Below, piece after piece: positions 37,388 to 47,426 of a DNA stretch of 64,000 bases. Source of the stretch: Streptococcus suis S735. GTDB taxonomy: Bacteria > Bacillota > Bacilli > Lactobacillales > Streptococcaceae. Positions within the stretch are counted from its first letter, which is position 1. The number at the start of each line of letters is the position of its first letter. The stretch covers positions 1,426,001 to 1,490,000 of the forward strand of contig NC_018526.1 in NCBI RefSeq assembly GCF_000294495.1. Reading direction: 5' to 3'. Made by a program: the position numbers and the translations under genes. The notes under the pieces were generated by a model. The model made no database searches and had not been told where the DNA came from. It worked only from the letters and a program-made list of their open reading frames with translations.

Positions 37388-37955
37388 TATGATTCCTTCT
37401 CCTTGTTCTCTATAAATTTAGAATGTATTTTCGCCCTTCTTTAGGTATTTTCAAAAAAGGAAGTATGGATGTCAATGGTAAATAACTTTAGTATCATTTT
37501 GTTCAAGAAGCGTAGAGCTTTTGGGAAAAGAATGGGCACCTTGTGTATTCATAAGGTGCCTAAGTCCTTCTGTTAACTGCTTACTTCACCTATCAAGTCA
37601 AGCAAGCATGATTACAACTCAAAGTTCCTATTTATCATTAACAATGACCATATCACAAAATGTGCGAGTCTATTACTACATAATTCATTCTACCATATAA
37701 TTTAAAAACAGAATTTGTTTTTTCTCTATCGTTTGTTTATGTTTATTCTATTACAAAAATGATAATTGGTCTTTGAGTCTGTTATCACACACATTTATAC
37801 AAGTGATAAATATTGCAATGAGTCTTCAAACTCTACTTTCACCTCTATAAGCAAATAATTCATTGAAAGAAAAATTTTAACTCTTTTAATTTAAAGCTAC
37901 ACAATGCCTCTCATCTGTCGCAAACGAATTTTTGAGAGAGCTTTGTCATCGCCTT
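37388..37955. other. Gene-free interval between the two surface-protein genes
   Basis: It contains the ribosome site and presumed promoter of the vWA gene next to 37388 (AAGGAGAAGG on the minus strand) and a GGCACCTT/AAGGTGCC hairpin at 37535-37560 without a T-run. Nothing else recognisable was found; the stretch is very AT-rich. Confidence 0.6.
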
Positions 37956-40132
37956 TTACTCACTTTCTGTTATCTTTTTCTTGCCAATGAATAAAGCAAA
38001 TAAGAATAATATGATCGATAACATTATATTGGCAACCAAGCTCGTTTTTTCACCGGTCTTAGGCAGGCTTTGAACTTGGGTATTCTCACCACTATCATGC
38101 ACAGATACGTTTCCTTTTGTCCCTTTGTCTCTTACAGTACGAGCCATTTTCTCTTGCTTAGTAGGCATATCTTTTTTCGAATCATCAAAAATAGAAACCG
38201 TTTCTTCTTTTGATGGCTCTGCATTTTGCTCTACTTTTTTGTCAGTCAGCGTTTGGCGTACAGGTGGCAAAGTAGTTTGCTCAAGTGTGTTTGATTGTTC
38301 GATATTTTTGGTAATTTCTTTGCTAGGTTGCTCTTCCTTCTCGTCCTTTTTATCTGGTTTATTAATGCGGTGACCATTTCCTTTTTGAACCGTTACGACT
38401 TCCCAAGCTACCTGTTCACCTTCTTTATCAAACGCTCTAAACGATAAGGTTTCTCCATTTTTTAAAACACGACTACCCAAATCAAATTCGAATCGACCTG
38501 TTGAATCAGTTGAAGTTTTACCAATTATCTCCTCGCCATTCTGAGTTGATACTAGTTCAATCATTACATCTGGAGCTGTTTTGCCACTGATGTAACCATG
38601 ATCTGTAGTGACTTTTTCTACTTGAAATGGTAAATCCATCACGTCTTCATCTTCCAAATATTGCCCTACAACTTCTTCCTTACTAGCGATGATATTATTT
38701 GTAACCGGGTCAATGATTTCAAAGCGAATTCTCTCACCTTTTTCAAAAGGCAATTGTAAATCTTGAATTTGGAAACCAAAAAATCCTAATTCGTCCACTT
38801 GAACTGGAGGATACTGTTTTCCTTTGATTGACGAAACCATGCGAACGTAGGCATTAAGATGTATCGTTCGACCGACAATATAATCTTTTTTATTATGCAG
38901 TTTAGGTACAATGATAGGATCTTCATCTGTCGCTTCATCCATATCTGCATCTTGTAAATAAGTTGCTAAAGATGCCATAACAGATTTATCCAATAATATA
39001 CTTGAACCATCAACTGTATCAAGATGGACAGATACCAAGTCCTCTTGTTGATTGTGAGTCAATCTGTAGTACTTATCCTCGGATTGTAGGGCAGGCAAAG
39101 CAATCTTATAGTGACCTGTCTCATCAGCAATAGCTTCCATGATAAACTCTGAAGTATCAGCATTGTATAGATGCACACGACCTAAAGGAAATGTAGTTCC
39201 TTCCAAAACTGAAGTCGCACTTGATAAAGGTTTTACTGTCATTTGTGAAGATACTTTTTCTTTTACCAATGGTTTTACAATAGTATTAGTAATCACCGGC
39301 TGACCATCTTCTGATACAAAAGACAAAACCAATCTATCATCTGCTTTAAATTTTGAACCTGCTAAACTCTCGGAAAAAGTAACCTCAAACCGTCCATCTT
39401 TAGGATCAATTAGTGTCTTATCAGAGACAAAACTACCATTTATTGATAGATAGACTGAACCTTTGACAGAGGTATGACCAATAACTTTGCTCGTATGTTC
39501 AAAAACTGGTTCGATGAACACTTGATGCATTCCATTAGATGTTTTTTCTAATCTTTTTGCTGGAATTTCATAAGCCTCTGGATGTCGATTAGTCCTCACT
39601 ACTACCTTACGCTCTTCAGAATCTGCCTCTAGAGTCCAAAACTGTTTCGGCAAAGCACTAATTTCCACAGTTTGGCTGTGAGCAAGTGGTTTACTCAACC
39701 GATAAGAAAAATCTCCCTTATCATCTGCTTCCAAAATATTCTCAATAGAAGTAATTGCTTCCCCATCTATCGTAATCGCTACATATCCACCAGGAGTGGT
39801 ATTCCCTGAGATGGTTTGATCTCCAGCTTGAATCGGAGCAACCTCTAGATGGTTTTCAATAAATGAAAGTTCTTCCTCCATATCCTCCATCTCTTCCGAT
39901 TTTTTTCTTCACTCGGTACCTCATCAGTCACTTCCTCAGCTTCAGCATTTTCCGAAACTGTATTGGTAAGCGATGATTCCGTGCTTTCTAATTGAGTTTC
40001 AAGAGCTGTAGCGTCAGTCTCCTCAGCCATTGCGGTTTCCATATTCATCCCTGTACCAATCCATAGAAAAGCAATTGCCACCGAAACTAAACCCATCTTA
40101 CTTTTTCTCAACGAAAAAATCTTGCTATTCAT
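37956..40132 (-). pseudogene. LPXTG surface adhesin with Ig-like repeats, out of frame at a poly(A) tract
   Basis: The first frame starts at 40132 with a YSIRK-like signal (FSLRKSKMGLVSVAIAF), reads through Glu-rich sequence to EVPSEEKN, and ends at 39845. The second, from 39890 to 37956, has 644 codons: about five bacterial Ig-like (Big_6-type) repeats with motifs such as GxTxPDVMIELVS and DxxGRFEFDL, a Lys/Glu/Gln-rich stalk, and LPKTG with membrane helix and tail. The frames meet at an A7 tract (T7 at 39900-39906 on the plus strand). One extra A restores a continuous 725-residue protein. It is either phase-OFF or a recent pseudogene; a sequencing error is also possible. Confidence 0.8.
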
Positions 40133-40439
40133 CTTTTCTCCTTATATCTGTATTAACAATTAACGACACATATTGTCCTAGTTTTATTATAAAAAAAACA
40201 TCTCATAGAACATTGTTTTTCATTAGTTTTTTATCTGTTTCACAGTTGTCTGTAATAAATAGCATGCTACATTTCGCAAAAACTTTGCTGGTTCTCATAG
40301 TCATTTAGTTTTTCTTTTATTACTTGTAAATACAATTTCTAAGTTATGGCACATTCAAAGTAAAGAACAAGCGCCTGAATTTTTCTATGATGCAGATCAT
40401 TGTTTTTATCTCGGAGTGCTCGCTTTAATTCGTCAACTT

Positions 40440-40537
40440 ATACTCAATGAAAATCAAACTAGGCGATGCATATGCAGATAGAACTGAAGTTTATCAAATC
40501 AAGTCAACAATGTCTGATTTTGATTTTCGAAGAGTAT
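40440..40537 (+). repeat. BOX-like repeat (98 bp)
   Basis: Starts ATACTCAATGAAAATCAAA and ends GATTTTCGAAGAGTAT. The right half (ATCAAATCAAGTCAACAA) matches the copy at 58030-58237. There is no internal hairpin module. Confidence 0.8.
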
Positions 40538-40621
40538 TAAATAGGAGTGGGTTTATTTGTCATGATGCCACTTGTTTATTTTGTTAACTATCACTTCATA
40601 AAACATGATTGTCCTCACAAT

Positions 40622-40682
40622 AAAAAAAGCACCCGAAGGTGCTAGGTAAGATCATCCTACCGACTTCACGTTGAGGTAGGTA
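40622..40682 (-). terminator. ppaC terminator
   Basis: GCACC-ttcg-GGTGC followed on the minus strand by seven T (40622-40647). A second stem, CCTACC/GGTAGG (40656-40682), lies between it and the stop. Confidence 0.85.
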
Positions 40683-40692
40683 GAAAAATTCA

Positions 40693-41628
40693 TTAGGCGT
40701 TGAAAGCGTCAGTCAACTGTGGCACCACTTGTTTCTTACGTGAAACGGCACCTGCAAGGAAGGCGTGGTTGTTTTCCAACTTGAAGTTGAAGGCTGCTTC
40801 TACCTTGTCCATGTTGCTACCGAGCGCAAGGATTTCTGAGTTTGAGTTAACGATGTCTGTAATCATCAAAACAAAGTCAGAGTAGCCATTTGCTACTGAT
40901 GCTGCTGTCATAGCTGCTTCGATTTCTGCTTGGCGTTCCAAGACTTCCGCAATGTCCACTGTGTTAACTTGGGCTACACGCACGTCATTGCCATTCAAGC
41001 CAAATGTTTTGGCATCGATGTCAATCAATTCTTCTGCTGACTTGCTGGCAAGGTTGGTACCAGCTTTCAAGAGTGCCAAACCGTATTCTTCTAAGTTGAC
41101 ACCAGCAATTTCAGCCAATTCAGCTGCTACCTGTGGATCTGTTACATGAGTAGTTGGCGATTTAAGCAAGAGGGTATCTGAAATCAAACCTGATAGGAGA
41201 AGTCCAGCTACTTCTTTTGGAGGTATTACTCCGTTTTCTTTAAAGGCACGGTAAACGATTGATGATGCTGAACCTACTGGCTCCAAACGCATGTACAATG
41301 GATTTGCCGTTTCAAAGTTTGCGACACGGTGGTGGTCAATGACAGCTGCCACTTCCACTTCCTTGATGTCTGCGATAGACTGTTGGAATTCATTGTGGTC
41401 AGTCAAGATGACTTGGCTAACACCTTCTGCTTTTGCAGACTCAACCACGCGCGGTGCAGTAACACCAAAATAGTCAAGAGCAAAAGCAGTTTCTTCATTT
41501 GGCGTTCCTAGAACTACTGCTTCCGCATCACGACCAAACACTTCACGCTCCAAGTGAGCCCAGCCGTATGATGATGCAATGGCATCTGTATCAGGATTTT
41601 GGTGACCAAAAACTAAAAATTTAGACAT
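40693..41628 (-). CDS. ppaC: Manganese-dependent inorganic pyrophosphatase
   Basis: A 311-residue family II pyrophosphatase of the DHH phosphoesterase fold, which removes PPi from biosynthesis. Motifs: [13 protein letters not shown] (metal ligands His and Asps), [17 protein letters not shown] (DHH), and the C-terminal [10 protein letters not shown] substrate loop (SRKKQ). All active-site residues are present. It is monocistronic with its own terminator. Confidence 0.95.
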
Positions 41629-41766
41629 GTCTACAACCTCATTTTTTCTAATAATCTCCTACATTTTACCATAAATAGAAAGACTTGTGAACATGGACGG
41701 GTCGGGATTTGCCAAACGTTTTCAAAAAGAGTAAGATAGAAGGTAGCAATACAAAAGGAGAAACAT

Positions 41767-43464
41767 ATGAAATTTTCAGACTATACCTATGTCCGTCCAG
41801 ATTATGAAGCTATCAAGGCTCAATTTACTGACCTGACCGACCAGTTGGCTCAGGCAAGTGACTTGGAAACAACTCGCACACTTGTGGCAGCCGTTACCAA
41901 ATTACTCAACCTGGTCGATACCCAGTATAATCTCTGGATGATCCGTCATACTATTGACATGAACGATGAGTTCTACAATGAAGAAACCAAGTTTTGGAAT
42001 GAATATTCGCCACTTTTTGAAGAATTGACCACCAACTACTACCGTATCATTGTCCAGACGCCGTACAAGGAAGAACTGTCAGACATCTTGCCTCAAACCT
42101 TCTTCATGCAGGCAGAAAACAAGCTCAAGACCTTCTCATCAGACGTCATTCCATTATTGCAAAAAGAAAATGAATTGACCGATGAGTACAGCAAGCTGAT
42201 TGCTGGTGCAGAGATTGATTTCCAAGGTCAGACCTACAACTTGTCACAAATGGGGCCATTCGGTCAATCAACCGACCGTGAAGTCCGCAAGGCTGCTTCT
42301 GCTGCCACAACTACCTTCTTTGAAAGCAAGGAAGCTGATTTTGACCGTGTTTACGATGAATTAGTAAAAGTCCGCACAGAAATCGCCCACAAACTTGGCT
42401 TCAAGGACTATGTGGAATACGGCTACCTCAAGATGAACCGTTTCGATTACAATCGTGACATGGTTAAGGTTTACCGTGAAGAAATCCTCAAGCATATCGT
42501 ACCGATTGTACAAAATCTGCGTCAACGCCAAGCCAATCGCTTGCAGGTGCCAAGCCTCAAACACTACGACCTAAACCTTGAGTTCTTGGATGGAAATGCT
42601 GTTCCTCAAGGTGACCCCGACTTTATCGTCAGCCAAGCCCAAGACATGTACCGCGAATTGTCCGCAGAAACAGGCGAGTTCTTCGATTTCATGATTGAGC
42701 ATGAACTCTTGGACTTGGTCGCAAAACCAGGCAAAAACAGCGGTGGCTACTGTACCTATATCCCTGACTTCAAGAGCCCATTCATCTTCTCCAACTTCAA
42801 CGGAACCAGCGGTGATATTGATGTCTTGACCCACGAAGCAGGTCACGCCTTCCAAGTCTATCGTTCGCGTTGGATTCAAAGTCCAGAAGTTGTTTGGCCA
42901 ACCTACGAAACCTGTGAAATCCACTCCATGTCTATGGAATTTATGACCTGGCCATGGATGGACCGTTTCTTCAAGGAACAAGTGGATAAATATAAATTTA
43001 CTCACTTGGCAAGTGCCCTTCTCTTCTTGCCTTACGGTGTCTTGGTAGACCACTTCCAGCACGAAGTCTATGAACGCCCAGAGATGACACCAGCAGAACG
43101 CAAGGCAACTTGGAAAAAACTCCAAGACCTCTACTTGCCAGACCGTGACTATTCCGAGTCAGAAGCCCTCAACCGCGGTATCTTCTGGTATCGTCAAGGT
43201 CATATCTTTGCTAGTCCATTCTACTACATCGACTATACCTTGGCCCAAGTTTGTGCCCTCCAATTCTGGAAACGTACACAGGTAGATCACGATGAAAATG
43301 CTTGGGAAGACTACATCCGCATCTGTGATTTGGGCGGCACCAAGTCCTTCTTGCAAGTGGTTGAAGCCGCAAACCTCCAATCACCGTTCAAAGAAGGTGC
43401 CCTTGAAAGCACAGCTAAAGCTGCTGCTGATTGGTTAAATACAGTTAAGGATAGCGACTTATAA
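41767..43464 (+). CDS. M3-family oligoendopeptidase
   Basis: A 565-residue cytosolic thermolysin-like peptidase that degrades oligopeptides. The zinc site HEAGHAFQ lies at about 358-365 (LTHEAGHAFQVYRSRW), with the third ligand Glu in ETCEIHSMSMEFM. The C-terminal FYYIDYTLAQVCALQFW motif identifies the PepF/M3B branch. A possible catabolite-response-like sequence (TTGCCAAACGTTTTCA at 41709-41724) lies upstream and AAAAGGAG precedes the ATG. A terminator follows. Confidence 0.92.
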   Translation: MKFSDYTYVRPDYEAIKAQFTDLTDQLAQASDLETTRTLVAAVTKLLNLVDTQYNLWMIRHTIDMNDEFYNEETKFWNEYSPLFEELTTNYYRIIVQTPYKEELSDILPQTFFMQAENKLKTFSSDVIPLLQKENELTDEYSKLIAGAEIDFQGQTYNLSQMGPFGQSTDREVRKAASAATTTFFESKEADFDRVYDELVKVRTEIAHKLGFKDYVEYGYLKMNRFDYNRDMVKVYREEILKHIVPIVQNLRQRQANRLQVPSLKHYDLNLEFLDGNAVPQGDPDFIVSQAQDMYRELSAETGEFFDFMIEHELLDLVAKPGKNSGGYCTYIPDFKSPFIFSNFNGTSGDIDVLTHEAGHAFQVYRSRWIQSPEVVWPTYETCEIHSMSMEFMTWPWMDRFFKEQVDKYKFTHLASALLFLPYGVLVDHFQHEVYERPEMTPAERKATWKKLQDLYLPDRDYSESEALNRGIFWYRQGHIFASPFYYIDYTLAQVCALQFWKRTQVDHDENAWEDYIRICDLGGTKSFLQVVEAANLQSPFKEGALESTAKAAADWLNTVKDSDL

Positions 43465-43470
43465 AACACA

Positions 43471-43508
43471 AAAATCTGAATGAATCAAATGACTCATTCA
43501 GATTTTTT
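43471..43508. terminator. Oligoendopeptidase terminator
   Basis: AAAATCTGAATGA / TCATTCAGATTTTTT, a long stem with a T-run. Confidence 0.87.
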
Positions 43509-43573
43509 GATTATATGATACTTGTCCCTAACACATTAAATCTTTTTCGCATCAATCTCCGACCTCTTCACTA

Positions 43574-44365
43574 TTATCCCTTAATTCTATTCAAGTACTC
43601 CTGATAGGTCTCTGTCTCCATCAAGGCCTTTGCATTTTCCACTCGAGCCTTCGTTGGGGGCTTGGTCCCCTCTAGTGGATAGGGTCTGCCCAACTCACGC
43701 CACTTAAATTCACCAAGATTGTGATAAGGTAGCACCTCAAAACGTTCGACATTTTTTAAGGTTTTAACAAACTTACCAAGTTCAATCAAGTCCTCATCTC
43801 GGTCAGTCAAATTTGGTACCAGGACATGACGAATCCAAACAGGCTTACCAATGTCTGATAGATATTGAGCACATTCTAAAATAGTCTTGTTACTGTGACC
43901 TGTCACAATGCGGTGTTGCTCAGGATTCATTTCCTTAATATCAAGGAGCACCAAATCTGTTACTTCCATAAGCCGACTATATTTTTCCAAGTAACGCTCT
44001 GTCTTACGGAAAGTCAACGCACAGGTATCCAAAGTAGTGTGAATCCCTTTTTCTTTTGCAAGGGTAAACAGAGCAATTAAAAAATCAATCTGGATGGTTG
44101 CTTCACCACCTGAAACAGTAATCCCCCCTTCTTTTCCCCAAAACATACGAAAACGCAGAGCTTCATTCAAGACATCTTCCGCCGTTCTCTCAGTCGCTGC
44201 TGGATTGACCAGATCCCAAGTATCTGGGTTATGGCAATACTGGCAACGCATGTGACAGCCCTGCATAAAGACTACAAAACGTACCCCTGGGCCATCAACC
44301 GAACCAAAACTCTCTGTTGAATGAACCAAACCTGTCACTTTACGATAATCAATTTCTGTCATCAT
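43574..44365 (-). CDS. pflA: Pyruvate formate-lyase-activating enzyme
   Basis: A 263-residue radical-SAM enzyme that installs the glycyl radical in pyruvate formate-lyase for anaerobic mixed-acid fermentation. CxxxCxxC is CHMRCQYC in the N-terminal third, followed by GGEATIQ (the GGE motif) and later RHVLVPNLTD. Two adjacent ATG codons are possible starts. A sequence close to a CcpA cre site (ATGAAAACGCTTCT, 44405-44418) lies about 40 bases upstream, fitting glucose control. Confidence 0.94.
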   Translation of the reverse strand: MMTEIDYRKVTGLVHSTESFGSVDGPGVRFVVFMQGCHMRCQYCHNPDTWDLVNPAATERTAEDVLNEALRFRMFWGKEGGITVSGGEATIQIDFLIALFTLAKEKGIHTTLDTCALTFRKTERYLEKYSRLMEVTDLVLLDIKEMNPEQHRIVTGHSNKTILECAQYLSDIGKPVWIRHVLVPNLTDRDEDLIELGKFVKTLKNVERFEVLPYHNLGEFKWRELGRPYPLEGTKPPTKARVENAKALMETETYQEYLNRIKG

Positions 44366-44404
44366 CTCATCCTCATCATTTTATAAGACTAGTATATCAC
44401 AAAA

Positions 44405-44418
44405 ATGAAAACGCTTCT
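44405..44418 (-). promoter_or_regulatory. Candidate CcpA cre site upstream of pflA
   Basis: TGAAAACGCTTCTATCA resembles the cre palindrome (TGWAARCGYTWNCW) with one or two mismatches in the right half. It lies 40 bases before the pflA start, a position compatible with repression. Confidence 0.45.
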
Positions 44419-44465
44419 ATCATTTACTTTCTTTCTTTCATAACCATCATCTTCCGCAAGAAAAA

Positions 44466-44494
44466 AGCTAAAAGACTAGGTTGCCCTAGTCCTT
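44466..44494 (-). terminator. Terminator of the CNNM-type gene
   Basis: GGACTAGGGC / CCTAGTC stem with a T-rich tail on the minus strand, overlapping the last codons of the gene. Confidence 0.7.
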
Positions 44495-45823
44495 ATCGGT
44501 TTCTTCTTTCTCCAGTGGTGTAATCAAGAGTTTTAATTTTGTTACGCGACCATTTTTTACCTTATCGTTAATAAGAACTAGGTGGTGATCTTTACTATCT
44601 ACTTCAAAGGAAACTTTCTCATCTTGGCTCGGAATGGTACCGACTCCTGTCAGATAATAACCAGCAATCGTATCAACGTTATCACTTTCCAACTCCATCT
44701 CAAAATGCTCATTGAAGTCATTCAAGGTCATATTTCCTTGGACGATATAGGTGTTGTCAGCAATTTCTCGAACAAAAATTTCTGTCTTATCGGTCTCATC
44801 ATCGATTTCCCCAACAATTTCTTCCAGCAAATCTTCCAAGGTAACGAGACCTGCAACTCCACCATACTCATCTAACAAGATGGCCATTTGATTTTGGGTA
44901 TTTCTCAATGATGTCAACAAATCATCCACGAAAATCGTTTCTGGAACGAAGAGAGGCTCCTGCATAATGCGGCGGATGTTGAGATTGTCAAAGCCATTAC
45001 TGAAAGCTTCTGACAAGATTTTCTTGGTATGAATCAGACCAATGATATTGTCCTTATCGCCATCATAAACAGGGATACGTGAAAAATTCTGCTTGAGGAT
45101 AGCTGCCATGATGGTTGCTGTATCATCCTCAATATCCACCATGAAAGCATCCGTACGGGGAACCATTACTTCACGTGCCATCAGCTCATCTAAAGAGAAC
45201 ACACCTTGAAGCATTTCGATTTCTTCGGCATCTAAGGTTTTCTCACTCTTTGTCAAAATATATTCAATTTCATCCCGTGTCATTTGCTCATCCGCATCAT
45301 CAAAATTCATAGGAGTAATACGGCTGATAAGATTCGTTGCAGCTGATAATAACCACACGAACGGACTAACAATTTTTCCAAGGAAAATAATCACTGGTGC
45401 AGTGACTACTGCCAGATTTTCCTTCATATTCATGGCAATCCGCTTAGGATACAATTCGCCAAGAACGATTGAAACGAAGGTCAACATAGCCAGTGCAAGC
45501 CAGTAACCAGCAGTTTGAGCTGTTGTTGAATTCCCCATCCATTTGGCAAATACAGCTCCTAAATCATTAGCCAAGCTGGCACCTGAAAGGATGGAGATGA
45601 AGGTAATACCGACCTGAATGGTTGATAGAAAATTGTTAGGATTCTCTAAAACTTGAAGCAAGCGAATATATTTCCTCTCACCGTCTGCTGCCTTTTGTTC
45701 TACTCTTGAACGATTGAGGGATACAAGGGCCATTTCTGAGGCTGAAAAGAAGGCATTGAACAGAGTCAATAAGAATAAAATTAACAGTTGTAAATAGATG
45801 GTCTGACTACCAGGGTCTTCCAT
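44486..45823 (-). CDS. CNNM/CorC-type transporter (DUF21-CBS-CorC/HlyC)
   Basis: A 445-residue integral membrane protein. The N-terminal DUF21 domain has about four helices (LLILFLLTLFNAFFSASEMAL, the family start), followed by a CBS pair (about 205-330, with LMAREVMVPRTDAF and DEYGGVAGLVTLEDLLEEIVGE) and a CorC_HlyC C-terminal domain. Homologues act in Mg2+ or Co2+ homeostasis; the hemolysin name is historical. It is monocistronic. Confidence 0.92.
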   Translation of the reverse strand: MEDPGSQTIYLQLLILFLLTLFNAFFSASEMALVSLNRSRVEQKAADGERKYIRLLQVLENPNNFLSTIQVGITFISILSGASLANDLGAVFAKWMGNSTTAQTAGYWLALAMLTFVSIVLGELYPKRIAMNMKENLAVVTAPVIIFLGKIVSPFVWLLSAATNLISRITPMNFDDADEQMTRDEIEYILTKSEKTLDAEEIEMLQGVFSLDELMAREVMVPRTDAFMVDIEDDTATIMAAILKQNFSRIPVYDGDKDNIIGLIHTKKILSEAFSNGFDNLNIRRIMQEPLFVPETIFVDDLLTSLRNTQNQMAILLDEYGGVAGLVTLEDLLEEIVGEIDDETDKTEIFVREIADNTYIVQGNMTLNDFNEHFEMELESDNVDTIAGYYLTGVGTIPSQDEKVSFEVDSKDHHLVLINDKVKNGRVTKLKLLITPLEKEETDKD

Positions 45824-45955
45824 GATGTTCTCCTATAATAAAATTTATAACATTTCCATTATACCACAAATTCTAAAAATTAACATATTTCTTGTTATAA
45901 TTAGTCCCTCATATCTGTTTATGTTACAATAATCAAAAGGAATAGGAGAGCAACT

Positions 45956-46735
45956 ATGATTATTTCGATGAAGAATGTCCACTATAAACGACAAGGTAAA
46001 ACTATTTTAGAAGACATCAACTGGGAATTTAGAAAAGGAGAGCGTTGGGCTATTTTAGGGCTCAATGGGGCTGGAAAGTCAACCCTCCTTCGTATTTTAA
46101 TGGCTGAGTTTTGGAAGACCTCTGGTGACCTGACTGTTCTGGGGGTGGAATTTGGTAAGGGAGATATTCCTAGTCTACGCACCAAGATTGGGGTAGTTGG
46201 CTCCTTTTTGGCAGAGCGTTTTCCAATCGATTTGACGGCTGAGCAGATTGTCTTGACAGGAAAATATAAATCCTCCATCCTCTATCGTGAATACGGTCAA
46301 GCTGAATTGGATGAAGCCATAGACATGCTCAAAACCATTAAGGCTGAGCACTTGATCGGTCGGGCCTATGCTAGTTTGTCACAAGGAGAACGCCAACTCC
46401 TGCTGATTGCCCGAAGTTTGATGGAAGAGCCGGCTATTTTGATTTTAGACGAAGCAACTGTCGGTTTGGACCTCCTAGCTCGCGAGCGCCTGCTCCACCA
46501 CATTGACTACCTCTGTCAACTCCCAACGGCTCCTGCCATTATCTACGTCACCCATCACGCCGAGGAAATCACTGATAATTTCACCCATGTCCTCCTGCTC
46601 AAAGATGGCATGGTCTTGGCACAGGGACCCAAAGAAGATATCCTGACACCTGAACTCCTCAGCGATTTTTATGGAAATCAGGTGGAATTGATTGACTTGG
46701 GTGAGGGAAGATTGTTCATTAAGCCGATATTATAA
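45956..46735 (+). CDS. ABC transporter ATP-binding protein
   Basis: A 259-residue single ATPase domain: Walker A GLNGAGKST, a Q-loop region, signature LSQGERQLLLIARSL, Walker B ILDEATVGLD and switch His in YVTHHAEEI. It resembles the YlmA/ModF-like stand-alone ATPases. No permease gene is adjacent, so it either works with a permease elsewhere or is not a transporter subunit. GGAATAGGAG precedes the ATG. Confidence 0.88.
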   Translation: MIISMKNVHYKRQGKTILEDINWEFRKGERWAILGLNGAGKSTLLRILMAEFWKTSGDLTVLGVEFGKGDIPSLRTKIGVVGSFLAERFPIDLTAEQIVLTGKYKSSILYREYGQAELDEAIDMLKTIKAEHLIGRAYASLSQGERQLLLIARSLMEEPAILILDEATVGLDLLARERLLHHIDYLCQLPTAPAIIYVTHHAEEITDNFTHVLLLKDGMVLAQGPKEDILTPELLSDFYGNQVELIDLGEGRLFIKPIL

Positions 46736-46741
46736 AAAACA

Positions 46742-46771
46742 AATCCAGCTCTAGTTCGAGCTGGATTTTAA
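46742..46771. terminator. Bidirectional terminator, ABC ATPase / mnmM
   Basis: AATCCAGCTC-tagtt-CGAGCTGGATT with A/T tracts on both sides between convergent genes; it overlaps the mnmM 3' end. Confidence 0.8.
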
Positions 46772-47305
46772 TCGTTCCACCATGACCAAAAATGGTGGGG
46801 TATTAACTTGGTTGAGCGGTTTGTAGAGCATGGCTGTAAAGACGGTTTGGTCAAGCTGGCTGATAAAGTCTAAAACTGCATCCTTCTCAAGAGCTCCACC
46901 CTCGTGACCATAGTAAATCATGATAGCCAAGCGACCTCCAACCACCAATCTATTCAGGACTTTCTCAATGGCTTGAAGGGTGGTTGCAGGCAGGGTAATG
47001 ACTGACTTGTCCGCCGAAGGTAGATAACCCAGATTGAAAATCGCTGCCTTGCATTCATCCACATACTGGTCTAGGTTTTCGTGTCCTGTCAAAACCAATT
47101 GGGCATTGGTCAAGCCAGCTTTTTCTAGTTTTTCAGCCGTTGTAGTCAGGGCTTGTTCCTGAATATCAAAGGCCACAACTTTTCCTGCTCGTTGGGCTAA
47201 AAATAGCGTGTCATGGCCATTTCCCATAGTCGCATCGACCGCTAGGTCCTGGTCTGTTAATATTTCATCTAAAAAGGCATGGGCCATGTGTAAAGGTCTA
47301 AGCAT
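46751..47305 (-). CDS. mnmM: Class I SAM methyltransferase, YtqB/MnmM family (tRNA wobble uridine)
   Basis: A 184-residue Rossmann methyltransferase. SAM motif I is VDATMGNGHDT, then VVAFDIQEQAL, the catalytic NLGYLP motif and LVMVER at the end. This sequence type was long called rRNA methylase YtqB; members have been shown to methylate the aminomethyl-thiouridine of tRNA (MnmM). The assignment is by resemblance. It is divergent from pilD. Confidence 0.85.
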   Translation of the reverse strand: MLRPLHMAHAFLDEILTDQDLAVDATMGNGHDTLFLAQRAGKVVAFDIQEQALTTTAEKLEKAGLTNAQLVLTGHENLDQYVDECKAAIFNLGYLPSADKSVITLPATTLQAIEKVLNRLVVGGRLAIMIYYGHEGGALEKDAVLDFISQLDQTVFTAMLYKPLNQVNTPPFLVMVERLKSSSN

Positions 47306-47411
47306 ACTTTCTCCTAATTATCGTCAATACATAAAATCTATCACATCTAGTATAGCATACTTTCCATCTTCAAAAAATTTTTTAAAAATCTTCCATTTTT
47401 CCTATTCCTTT

Positions 47412-47419
47412 TGCGAATA
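47412..47419 (+). promoter_or_regulatory. Candidate ComX (SigX) box upstream of pilD
   Basis: TGCGAATA differs by one base from the streptococcal cin-box TACGAATA and is preceded by T-rich sequence as in late competence promoters. It ends only seven bases before the pilD ATG, so the transcript would be nearly leaderless. Confidence 0.6.
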
Positions 47420-47426
47420 AATAGGT

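Larger units (their letters stand above)
40133..40692. other. Gene-free interval upstream of the adhesin
   Basis: It contains the adhesin promoter region, a lone MITE end (TTTAGTTTTTCTTTTATTAC, 40303-40326), a BOX-like element (40440-40537) and the ppaC terminator. No gene was recognised. Confidence 0.6.

Noticed and set aside
42571..43125. 184-codon minus-strand frame opposite the oligoendopeptidase
   Set aside because: Fully inside a well-supported metallopeptidase gene; Trp/Phe-rich composition typical of an antisense shadow.
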